This document shows, in pieces, positions 32,439-42,844 of a stretch of DNA of 60,000 bases. Origin of the DNA: Takakia lepidozioides (taxonomy: Eukaryota; Streptophyta; Takakiopsida; Takakiales; Takakiaceae); assembly GCA_030704615.1 (NCBI GenBank), contig CM060731.1, positions 54,608,221-54,668,220 on the forward strand. The letters are read 5' to 3'. Position numbers and translations under genes: made by a program. The notes under the pieces are model-generated. The model was not told the origin of the DNA, made no database searches, and saw nothing but the letters and a program-made list of their open reading frames with translations. Numbering within the stretch: the first letter of the stretch is position 1; the number at the start of each line of letters is the position of its first letter.

Positions 32439-32788
32439 TGATAAGAAAACCCAAGAACACATTGTTGACACAAAACATGAAAACCAAACCATCACTCTTA
32501 GAAATAGTAGTCAAGCCAGGGGCACCCCAAGCTATGGGGACTCCACCCCACAACAACCTACACTCCCATCATGAGTACACTCAGATCTAAACGCATGCAG
32601 GAGCTCGGTCGCGCAGACTCAACTCGAGAGAGATGAGCTGCGCGACTGCCGCTCTCGTGAAGATAAGACGGACCAGGTGTCAAACTAAACTTGACACCTG
32701 ATTTAACACTTGACCTAAATCCAAGTGTTAAATACAAATAACTAGTTTTATTCTAGCTGTTTTCACACTGTGCTTATTTAACTTGACA
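32439..32788 (-). repeat. A1 segment of element B (5' terminus)
   Basis: 350 bases, TGTCAAG...TTATCA on the minus strand, nearly identical to A2 at 2723-3072. The outer edge abuts the AGGC duplication (32789-32792). Two adjacent perfect stems (TTAACACTTG and CAGGTGTCAA with their complements) lie about 60-120 bases from the terminus. Confidence 0.85.
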
Positions 32789-33459
32789 AGGCACATGAGA
32801 AGAGACAACATTTATTTTCTTAAGAATAAAATTACAAAATAGACACCCAATGGCCATGGGCCCTTCCAGGCTCCAGCTACCTTTCATTTCCTTTGAAACC
32901 CTAAAAATGCCCTCTTTGTTGTACGCGGTGCTCCAAGGCTCAAGCTGGTACATGCAAGCTCCTCTCACACTTTAGGTGAGTTCAATATTGATAGTCCACA
33001 CTACTATAGGCACGTTGGTACATGGCTTTGGTACATTGATCATTGGGTAGGCACGCTGGTTCAGGGCTTTGATACATTGGTCATTGGGTACACTGGTTTT
33101 GGTATGCTGGTACATGGTGAAACCTCTTACATAATGGTACTCTTGATGTGGTAGGCTGGTAGGCTAGTTATTTCCGCACACATATATTTGTATTGATTTT
33201 TGTTCAAAGAAATTTTGATCTTATTAGCTTGCAAGTTTTTTGGTGTGGGCATTAGGCACTTTCATTTTGAATTAATTATCGCCCAAACGGTTGTCCAGGG
33301 GCGGTATTTACCGAGGTTTCTTTGTGTTGAAAAAATGGAAAGAGAGGACAGAGGGAAGACTTTATTGGAATGAGTGTGACCCCAATTTTGCTTCTAGTTA
33401 TCTGCTCGGGAGCAGTGAAATGATTGTACATCTACCCCCTGCTGCTGCCCATGCAGTAC

Positions 33460-33547
33460 GGGAATGGGCCCCCCACTGGCCGTTCCGGGGGGTAAGAGGG
33501 CTGTGTATCAATTAATGGCCCTCTTAGCCCGCTGTGGGGCCATTCCC
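33460..33547. repeat. Imperfect palindrome (GGGAATGGGCC ... GGGGCCATTCCC)
   Basis: The outer arms pair GGGAATGG(G)CCCC with GGGGCCATTCCC, and inner arms pair AAGAGGGC with GCCCTCTT around a short AT loop. It could be a small inverted-repeat element remnant. No duplication was identified. Confidence 0.5.
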
Positions 33548-36198
33548 TTGCGTTACTTACGGCAGATGTTTATATTCGGCAGCCCCTTTATGGGATCATA
33601 ATATGCCTGTAGAAAGTGCAGAGCAATTACTGACCATTCCCAGAATGTAACCAACCTCTCAACACCGAAGGAATGAGCTGCAACGTGTCCAGGGGTATAG
33701 TGCAGACATGGATCTTTGATCGTCACCGCTCTTTACCAAGGGCTCCGATCTAATTGTTGATGGAATCTCATGTGCTAGTACGGGACGCTGTAATGCAACG
33801 GCCAAGAAAGAGCGAGTAAGTTGAGTGCGAGACGTCTCACGGCCTCCCTTCCGTGTTTGTGCCTCACTATGCGGGTCCCCTTCCTCTACGGACATGGCTT
33901 CGTTCCTGTCAGACCTACTGCACACTAACTTACATACCCCCCTGCAATAACTCACGGTACATAGTCTGTGGAGGAAGGGAATTTGTTGAAATGGGAGCCA
34001 TGAGGGACCCCACAACAATCTTTGTGAATCCTGCTTCAAACATGCCGCCCTCCAGTGTAAGTTAGGGTTGTACATACAAAGCGCAAACTTTGTTTGGAGC
34101 CAAGCATGTGCACCATGACTTCACCATTTCTCGTGACGCCCCTAGGGTTTTGGGCCTTTGTAGTTTGATGGCACCTCCTCACCCCGAACGCCATGTGGAC
34201 GATTGTATCCGCGCACCGAAAGGGTGCACGGACGCGATGAGCCCACCGGCCTGACCTCCGGGGATTGCCCCATGGCATTCCCGCTCCAAACCAACCTTGC
34301 TTTTTAACACCTAATGTCACTTGTACACGTTGCAACGTACTATTTTTCAAAAACAATTAACACGTCGCATCCATTTTTCAAACTGTCGTAACTTTCTGAA
34401 TCCGGGTCCGATGGAAGAGCTGCGTGTAGAAAGATTGTAGAGCAGATTGAGAGCTTTCCAACGCCACCTTCCCCAGCTTCAGTGGCCAAAGGGGAAGAAA
34501 GTTATGGCTTCTCAAAGTAAAATTTCATTGAAACATATCGAGATCCTGTGCCCGCTGCCCGAATGTGGCTAGCCGTTGCTGGCGGGTGCCCCCTACGAAA
34601 GGGGGGGTTGAATGTGGGCCTACAGTTCAAACAGCCTGTATGTATGCATGTACCTTGCTGGGGCCACCCTTGGTTCACAGTGGATGCGCCCCCACAAACG
34701 GGGGGCTGCCAATTTGGAAGTTTTTAATATCAACTCCAGGGCCTCATCTATTACTTGGCGTTTTTAATAGTGATCCAGTCGGTCTCTATCACCACCCAGG
34801 TGATTCTGGTTCAAATCCTGCCGCCTTGTCAGGTCTCCAATGACCCTTCCCTTGAGCCTTGTGCACCTCATGGCAAGGTTACTATGAAAGAGGTTATTTT
34901 CTCCTCTCATATATTTAATAAGGGGCCTGATTTATTTTTATTTTTTTCTTTTACTCAAATTAAATTTAAAAAAAGTCACAAAAGGTGGAAAAAATAACCG
35001 TGAGGCTGACCCAGGGGAAACGTCCCCCAAACCTGAGCATACTAGCTACGTAGCGAGCAGAACCAAAGGAGGAGCATAGGGAGGAAACAGAGCAGGGAAG
35101 GTAGTGACGGGAAGGGGCCTGATTGTCAACGGTCACTTCCAGGTGTTTCTCTATATATCTATAAAAATCTGAAGACCCCCAAGGAAGCACCTCAAGAAGT
35201 TTCCCAAAAAAGTTGAAACAATTTAGGGATAGGCTACATGATGAGGCAGGTTCTGTGTGAGTTTCATGTTTTTCTGTAAAAAATCACGCATAGCCATATG
35301 CTGTCAAAATGAATAGCAGAACCTGCATCGTAGATAATTTCGAGCAGAAAAATCAGCGTCACATACATAGTAAACAGCTCGTTGTAAAACATGTGACACA
35401 TAGGATCCCTGTATAAAGACATATACAGTTGCCCTCATCCCTTCCCACCATTCTCTTGCTCTCCACGGCACCTACACCACCTATGAGGCTCTATCTCTCA
35501 TGGCGGTCTGTCTGGGCGTTGTTGGTCCTGTAGGTCTCATGGCCCATAAATGAAAGGGGGTTAATTTTTCCCCCTCCTCAAGGGCCTGATTTGAGGGCTG
35601 TCTGCTCCCAGGTTTCCTTTTCATAAAAATTAAAGTATAATAATAATAATATGCATATTAGCATGTTCTAAATTACCGCTCAACCTTCTTACTGCAACTC
35701 AGGCTGTAATAAATTCTTAGGCTTCGAATTTGTTGTTACTCAGAGCTTCCTCTTGCCCAATTCACATTTGGTGGAGAAGAGGAGAGACCCACAAGCAGAG
35801 CAGAACATGAACAGTGCGGGCTGCCGTGTCATGTACCCACCCACCACGCTTGACTCCATGTGCTGCAGAACATGGACTGCACTGCTGCCACTTAAGAGGT
35901 CTGCCTCCCTCCACCAGACAGGGCCACGCATCACCCTCACCCCGTGCTCCGCAGACACAACATTGCCTGATCGTTAACCGCCACCTGTTGAGCCACCAGA
36001 CCACCTTTATCTGCCACCTCACACCATGCCTCTTGGCGGTTGCAGCACCCAGGTTGCGACAAAATATTTCATAAAATATGAGCCGCAAAGGGAAGTGGCT
36101 CTTACTTATGCCAGCCTCGGCCGGAGTCTTCTCTCTTGTATAAAATATAGAATTTGTTTACTTCCCAATTCCCCTTTATTAAATATTATTAAACTCTA

Positions 36199-36232
<34 letters not shown>

Positions 36233-36338
36233 TTCAATTTAATAAAAGGGGACAGAGGTCCTAGAAAAAAAAATTAATTGAAATTATTTGAGGAAAAAAC
36301 ATATTTTTATTATTACAACATATATATATATATATACA
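36199..36338. repeat. ATT and AT microsatellites
   Basis: An uninterrupted TTA/ATT run at about 36201-36233 and an AT run at about 36319-36337 lie in AT-rich spacer. Confidence 0.85.
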
Positions 36339-36863
36339 CACGACACCAACTGAACATAGCAATAATAAGGGGGTAGCGCGATGGGGGCTCCGCGTTTCGC
36401 GGTGAGAGTGCGGCCCAACGGTCGCTTCGTCTCTCTCGTATGGACTCTCTCAACTGATCGACAGCTGGAGAAGGGCCTCCTTGGGAGTGAATGGAGTCCA
36501 AGCTTTAAACACATGGTTTGTATGATTTTCTAGGATTTGGGTAAATCCATTTAAGCCTTTTTCACTGATCTTTTGTGACAACCTCGACATCCCATCGGTT
36601 CATCCTATACTTGCCCTGTCTCATTCATCATTTCGTGTGTGTTATCGCTGCCTCAACCCCTTAACTTCGCTTCCCCCTTCTCAGCTGCCGGCTGATATTA
36701 ATGACGTTTTGAGCTGTCTCTTTCACTACACTTGGAGCTAACTCTGAGCGCTACATTCCCCCAGACCCTTAATTTTTACACAGACTGAGACCAACAGGAG
36801 CTCTCGCGACGAGGTAGTTATTGGCCTTGTGTTTATCCTAGCTCCAGCTCCACTCGACTTCCC

Positions 36864-37179
36864 TGTCAAGTTATTTTACCACTAGTGTGAAACTAGCTAG
36901 GAAATAGCTAGCTTTTACATATTGACATTTGGGATTGGCCCAAGTGTCAATCCACGGATCAAGGCAGATTTAGGCCTTGGAGTGGTTATCTTCACGGCAA
37001 GCGCGGGAGGCTCATCTTTCTCGAGTTGAGCCTCACCGCGCCTAGCTATGGCGCCGTAGTGTGGATTCCCCATGGCGTGGGTGCACTTGGCTTGACTTGT
37101 ATTTGAGTGATGAGGTTATATATGCATGAGTTTATGCTTCAGATTTGTGAGCTCGTGCTTGTATTCTTCTTCTTTATCA
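36864..37179 (+). repeat. A1 segment of element E
   Basis: 316 bases, TGTCAAG...TTATCA. It includes the GC-rich hairpin at about 37002-37038 and ends at the same TTATCA as the other copies, followed by leader. Confidence 0.87.
37117..37123 (+). promoter_or_regulatory. TATA box in A1 of element E
   Basis: TATATAT about 60 bases before the inner edge of A1, conserved at the same place in both A copies of C. It would place the transcript start near 37145-37155, inside A1, as for an LTR promoter. The A segment of B lacks an obvious match. Confidence 0.5.
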
Positions 37180-37193
37180 CTCGAGAAAGATGA

Positions 37194-37221
37194 GCTCGTA
37201 TCTGTGAGTGCCAGATACGAG
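37194..37221 (+). other. Conserved hairpin at the leader start of element E
   Basis: CTCGTATCTG pairs perfectly with CAGATACGAG around a TGAGTGC loop. C has an A-T pair at the loop end where E has G-C, and B has a different stem of similar length. Paired changes suggest selection on an RNA or DNA hairpin. Confidence 0.55.
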
Positions 37222-38690
37222 TTAGTTGTAGCACTTGTAGTTTTTGCTTGAGAATGAGAGAAACCAGGTTGTTATGCAAGGAGCACCGTGGAGCTCTTGG
37301 TTGTTAGAAGCGGAGGCGATGTGGGTTACGAGGTGGTAGACCTTGGCATTCGATCTTCAGCTTCAGAGATGAAAGCACCATACTGCAGGTAATTCCAGAG
37401 CACCTTGATGGTTTTAGATTGTGTACATGCATGAACAAGCACGATTGGGAAGAGGACCAGTCAAGAGCAGGTTATAGTGGCTTTGGTGGCAAAGCTGAGA
37501 ACTGGACTTGGGAATGCGAGCTTTCATTGTGTGAAGGATTGCAAGACCAAGCGAAAGGGCTGATTGGCTTGGGGCAAATCAGTGCACTTTGTGGAGTATG
37601 TTGAGAGTGGGTTTCAATCTCGAGCTTTAGCATTGAGAGGGCTCTTGTCATGGCAAGAGCAGGGCTGGAACAGGAGCTAAGAGGTGCGGCAAGGCCATGG
37701 AATGTGCACCTAGGGTTTCAGAGCTTGGAAGAAGAGCTCTTGCACCACAAGAGGAGTGTCTAGTGGCTGGAAATGTAAGCCTTAGGGTTTCAGGAGCTTG
37801 GCAAAGGCTGTGGAGTGCTTAGTCTTGTCTTAGAGCATCAAGGAGTCAAGGAGCCAAGATAGGGGGCTGATATCTCTTGTGTGAAGAGGTTGCATGTGTG
37901 GAGCATGTATTCAGCTCATTGAAGCTTCCATCTTCAAGCTTGGAGGGCAAGCAAGGAAGAGGGAAGGGCTGACTTCCCTTATGTGAGGGCAATGCATGTG
38001 TGGAGCATGCTATCAGCCTGGTGAAGGCTTGCACTTTCAGGTGTGGGAGTGCAAGAAAGGAAAGAAGGGGCTGGTTTCCCTGTAGGGCATGTGGAGCATG
38101 CTTTCAGCCTGCTGAAGCTTGTATTTTCAGGTTTGTGGGTGCAAGAAATGAAGCAAAGGAGCTGATTCTCTTATGGTGAGAGTGGGGCATGTGTGGAGCA
38201 TGCCTTCAGCCCATTGAGGCTCTTGTTTTCAAGCTTTAGAGAGCTAGAACGGAAGGTCTAGGGCTGGTTTCCACTTGGAGTGAAAGAAAAGCACTTGTAG
38301 GGCCTATGTGAGTTGGGGTTTCAACTTCAAGCTTGAAGGGAGCGCAACTCTTGAAGCAGCAGGTGTAGGGGGCTGGAATAGGCTCTAAGATAGATGTTAT
38401 GGCCAAGGAGAGTGCTTGAATGAGTGCTCACAAGGGCTGGGAACCAGCAGGGCTTGGTTGTTTGTCATTGAGTTTAGTGGCGTGTTTGGGGAGGCTAAGT
38501 GAGAAAGAAGGCTTGGTTTGTGGCAACCACCTCATGGCTTAGGGCTACTATGGTGGTGTGTGGGAGCCGATTTCCTCATAGCCGCCATAGCTCGGTGGAA
38601 AGAAGCCTAGAGTCCAAGAGACACAAACCCTAGCTTGGCGTGGCTAAACCCCTTGGAGAAATGGCTAAACTGCCAGAGCGGCCATGGATG
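37222..38690 (+). other. Element E leader with degenerate about 115-bp tandem repeats
   Basis: Non-coding by inspection. Between about 37840 and 38400 a unit of roughly 115 bases recurs four or more times, each with GTGTGGAGCATG(C/T)(T/A)(T/A)TCAGC and a following TTTTCAGG/TTCAAGCTT piece. It matches the leader of C in inverted orientation within the window. Confidence 0.7.
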
Positions 38691-39800
38691 GGGCTGTCAC
38701 GGGCTGCGCCGGTGACCTTCGGGGCTGTCACGGGCTGTGAGGGCCTGTGAGGGCCTGTGCCGGTGGCCTTTGGGGTTGTGACGGGCTGTGAGGCCTGTGA
38801 CGGGCTGCGCCGGTGGCCTTGGGGGCTGTGACGGGCTGTGAGGGGCTGTGACAGGCTGTGCCTAGTGGCCTGTGGGGCTGTGACGGGCTGTGTGGGGCTG
38901 TGACAGGCTGTGCCCAGTGGCCTGTGGGGCTGTGACGGGCTGTGAGGGGCTGTGACAGGCTGTGCCTGAGGCCTTTGGGGCTGTGACGGGTTGTGAGGGA
39001 CTGTGACAGACTGTGCCCGTGGCCTTTGGGGTTGTGATGAGCTGTGAGGGGCTGTGACAGGCCGTGCCTGAGGCCTTTGGGGCTGTGACGGGCTGTGAGG
39101 GGCAGTGATAGGCCGTGCCTGAGGCCTTGGGGGCTGTGACAGGCTGTGACAGGCTGTGCCCAGTGGCCTGTGGGGCTATGACGGGTTGTGAGGGGCTGTG
39201 CCCGTGGCCTTTGGGGCTATGAGGGGCTGTGAGGGGCTATGACAGGCTGTGCCCGTGGCCTTTGGGCCTGTGATGGGCTGTGAGGGGCTGTGACAGGCCG
39301 TGCCTGAGGCTTGGGGCTGTGGGCTGTGAGGGGTTGTGAGGGCTGTGACAGGCCGTGCCTGAGGCCTTTGGGGCTGTGACGGGCTGTTAGGGGCTGTGCC
39401 GTGGCCTTTTGGGGCTGTGACAGGCTGTGCCCGTGGCCTTTAGGGCTGTGATGGGCTGTGAGGGCTGTGATAGGCCGTGCCTGAGGCCTTTGGGGCTGTG
39501 AGGGGCTGTGTTAGGCCGTGCCTGAGGCCTTGGGGGCTGTGAGGGCTGTGGCGAGCTGTGACGGGCTGTGAGGGGCTGTGACAGGCTGTGCCCAGTGGCC
39601 TGTGGGGCTATGACGGGCTGTGCGGGGCTGTGATAGGCTGTGGCGAGCTGTGACGGGCTGTGCGGTGGCCCTGTGGCCTGTGGCTGTGACGGGCTGTGAC
39701 ATTTTGTGACGGCTGTGGCGAGCTGTGACGGGCAATGAGGGGCTGTGACAGGCTGTGCCCAGTGGCCTGTGGGACTGTGACGGCTGTGACCAGTGAGCTG
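38691..39800 (+). repeat. Element E leader satellite: GGGCTGTGA array
   Basis: About 1.1 kb of GGCTGTGACGGGCTGTGAGG-type units with GTGCC(T/C)(G/A)(A/T)GGCC spacers, the reverse complement of the C array and about half its length. On the element's sense strand it is G-rich. Confidence 0.9.
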
Positions 39801-40089
39801 TGTGGGCCTGTGCTAGTCTGTGATGGCCCGTGTTGACCTGTGGACGGCCTATGCTAACTCGTGGAGGCACTGGTGGACTGCCTAAGGACTGGCATGTGGT
39901 CTTGAAGGCCGAATTTTGAAGCTCATGGAGGGCGGTTTGAGGAGTATCTTCATGATATTCCCATGGTCATGCAAGTACAGGTGTAGGCTATGTTAGGAAC
40001 TTAGTATTCCAAACCATAAGCCGCAACAAGTTCTCTACCCAGTTACCTTGTGGAAAGGGGGTTAGGGACATGTTCATGACCGGTTGAGT

Positions 40090-41290
40090 GACAGTTTGTC
40101 AACACGGAGGTGCCACTAGTTACTGGGGACAGTGCCGGTTCGAGCACTAGCGATACTAGTGGGTACACGAGACAAGGTGTGCGGTTTAGGCCACCTTCAC
40201 CTCCTGTGTCTTCTACGGAAGATTCTGATTCGGATTGTGAATCAGGATGACTCATACCGGCGGTGCAAGTTGTTTCTTTGCCATTGTTGTGGGACACAAT
40301 GGAGAAGATGTATAGAGCTACCAAGGGGCCACGAAGGTACTCTGGGGCGGTGGGCACCATCGAGTTGGATGATTTTATCCAAGAGTTTGATAGTTGGTGT
40401 GATTTGCAGCAAATGCGCAATCCACAACTATTTACGCCTTTCATGGCATGGAAGGGGCTGTTTCAGCACCTTGAGGGGCCGCCTATGGATGATTACCATG
40501 AGTTCAGGCGGGGGCATGAGGTTGAGATTGAGGAGTGGAGGATGTACTAGTCACCCGACTATGTCTCCATCACTAGGGGCACTAGAGCCACGAGGGCAGT
40601 GGCTACACCTGCCGCTGCACCGACAGCTTCAGCAAGTAGCAGTGGGACTAGTGGGACTGGTGGTACAGTAGCTACGACGTGCACCCAAGCCACTACCGCA
40701 CCAGCACTAGTACCCGTACATGCCTTCAACCCTGTTGTGGAGTTCTTCGAAGAGTTGAGAGGGAACTACCAAAAGGTGAGGACAGAGAAGTTGCGGAGCT
40801 TGCAAGAGTTCCAATGGAAGCCGACCGAGAGCTTGAGGGAGGCTTTCACTCGCATGAGGCGCTTGATAAATGTAACCCAAGGGGTTACGGAAGCTCAGGC
40901 AGTCCAATTCTGGTATGGGATATTGGACAAGGAGCTGAGGAGAAGGGTGCGGGATGCAACTCTCCTACAAGCGGCCCAACCCACCTTAGCAAATGTGTTT
41001 TTGCTGGCAGAGCGGATAGAGCTCAACATGGTGGAGGAACGAGTGGTCATGGTGGGATTTGCTAAGGAGACACCACGGGGTAGTGGTGCTCCTAGCCAAC
41101 CACTACCTCAACGTGCTCAAGGCAACAAGGGGGCTCAGGTGAAGCTCAGGGAAGGGCAAAGAGGACCTCAGATGCAGGGGTCTCTCCCTTCATTTGCTGG
41201 CCAACAACGGGCGGATGTGGTGTGCTGGACATGTGGAGGACCCCATGTCAAGAAGGATTGCCCAAAGGGAGGCAAGGGCCGGCACATGCA
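40090..41290 (+). pseudogene. Element E gag
   Basis: One frame from about 40263 to 41290 apart from a TAG at 40548 (TGG in B). Blocks are RRYSGAVGTIELDDFIQEFD, HAFNPVVEFFEELRGNYQ, KPTESLREAFTRMRRLINV, AEAQAVQFWYGILDKELRRR-like capsid helices, and the first knuckle CWTCGGPHVKKDC. A 1-base shift near 41280 moves the second knuckle, CGHCGKHGHGEAQC, into the next frame. An upstream RRGVRF-like start near 40160 is in yet another frame. Confidence 0.8.
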
Positions 41291-42844
41291 CAGCCTGCAC
41301 AGTTGCAGTGTGGGCATTGTGGCAAGCACGGGCATGGAGAGGCCCAGTGTTATGGTTTGCATCCTGAGTTGCGCCCAGGCCAGTTCCAAGGGAACAATGG
41401 TGGCCGGGGGCGAGGTGGAGCAGCCCAGAGAGGACGAGGTGGCCAACCACGAGGTGGAGGCCAAGGGCAAGCTCAACATGGCCAAGGACGCGGAGGTCAG
41501 GGTGTTGACCAAGGCATGGCCAACCGGCTTCAGCAGCTAGAGCAGAGGCTCGCTGCCATGGCTACAGCTCAGGTGGTACCGGCTCTAAGGCCGGATGGTC
41601 CACCTCCTGCTCCTAAGGGAGGAGATATGGGAGGCATGGGATTCATGTGTGGAGCAGCACTACCACTAGTGCAAGTGGAGTCTGCTGCAGCCGTGACTCG
41701 AGGAGCAGCACGAGTTCCTGAGCCACAAGGTGCAGAGGTGGAGTTGGATCCACAGCGTGGGGAGGCAAGCCGTCAGGCTAGGCTTCCTCAGTCATTCATC
41801 TTGGCGGAGACAGTGTCGACGCCATCCATGGCACCTAGTTCTCGCCCGACTGTTACCGAGGCGGAGGTTACTATGCCATTGGGGAGAGCTACACGGGTAG
41901 CACCACTACCTAGTGTTGCCAAGGCTACGGCAGCTAGTGTGCTGCTAGGAGCGGCCACATCTGTGTGTCAGGCTCCATTGTTCTCGGCTACCATGATTGC
42001 GACGCCGGGGGTAAGACCAGCTGAGGTGTTCAGGCTGGCAGCTACACTCTGTGAGAGTGGGGAGGTTACTTCATTTTCTGCGGAGATAGTGGGAGGTGTA
42101 GTGCTGGAGGGATCCTCGGAGACTGCCACGGCGGCGCCATGGCAAGCTGCAGCTGCCAGGTTGATGGAGCTGCCAGCTAGGCCAGCCATTGAGCGCGCCA
42201 TGGTGACACCTGGAGTTGTCATGTTAGACAACCAGGATGGCATTTTCTGTTTGAGTGGACCGGCAGGCAAGAGGTACCGGCCACTGCGGGTCTTGTTGGA
42301 CTCGGGAGCTCAGCCATTGATGCTGGGCAGAGCTGCTATTGCAGGCTTGGGCCTCACGGAGGCGGATATGGAGCCTTGTCATTTCCAGATACAGACGTCT
42401 CTGGGAGGATCGGAGCAGGCTTGGGGCATGACACGGCGTGAGTTGGCTATCAGACTACGGCCGGATCACCCTACAGATGGCTCAGTGATGCGAGCCAAGG
42501 CCATTGTGACAGACGCGGTCTCATACGATGTCCTGGTTGGTGGGGCAGTGTTGTACCCCATGGGCTTCACCCTGGATTTTTGGGAGGAGTCAGCTTCCTA
42601 TAGGCCTGCATGGCAGTCAGGGGAGGGCCGGCGTGTGCAGCTCCCTGTGACGTTCATAGGAGGAGTTGCGGTTGCCCAGCGAGGCAAGATGCCGACACTA
42701 GCAGCATTTACAGCGGCAGTGAGTTGGCCTAGAGAGTTGCTTGAGGGCAACGCTCATTCAGAGGATGTGCCACCTCCGGGAGAGCAGGATGACATGTATG
42801 GTATGGCGGAGTTGCCTACCATGGTTGCTCAGACTCCATTGTAG
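41222..42844 (+). pseudogene. Element E nucleocapsid end and aspartic protease
   Basis: 540 codons open from the second zinc knuckle through an RG-rich segment, an Ala-rich linker and the protease (LLDSGAQPLMLGRAAIAGLG about residue 360). It ends at TAG 42842-42844, where B has TGG (PLWGTSKDL), so this is a nonsense change. The frame then continues open towards the methyltransferase. This is the longest intact gag-protease segment of the family in the window. Confidence 0.85.

Larger units (their letters stand above)
1034..32788 (-). mobile_element. Element B: methyltransferase-encoding Ty3/Gypsy retrotransposon with split terminal repeats, interrupted by element D
   Basis: Read on the minus strand, B runs from A1 (32788-32439) through a leader (32438-30053, resuming at 11514), gag, protease, DNMT3-like methyltransferase, a UAG stop, then reverse transcriptase, RNase H, integrase and PHD finger. 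It ends in a rearranged 3' region and B2 (1119-1034). Excluding D, it is about 13.2 kb, of which about 2 kb is an inverted duplication at its 3' end. The termini are TGTC...GACA with AGGC duplicated outside. The gag-protease-methyltransferase half has several 1-base deletions and stops, while the pol half is open. The leader carries an unidentified 251-codon frame and pieces resembling host genes. B must be older than D, which sits inside it. Confidence 0.8.
32793..36859. other. Spacer between elements B and E, no gene recognised
   Basis: About 4 kb with only short frames and no domain I recognise. It includes a segment with short dispersed GGTACA(T/C)TGG/TTGGTAC-like motifs near 33010-33160, an inverted repeat at 33460-33547 and simple repeats near 36200-36340. 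It may contain decayed transposon sequence. Confidence 0.5.

Noticed and set aside
32793-36859. tRNA, rRNA or small RNA genes in the spacer
   Set aside because: No cloverleaf-type box A/box B pair or rRNA-like block was seen by eye.
36864-37240. Hammerhead ribozyme (retrozyme) in segment A
   Set aside because: AGATGAG followed by a perfect stem recalls the core, but the required GAAA after the stem is TTAG and no cleavage triplet arrangement fits.
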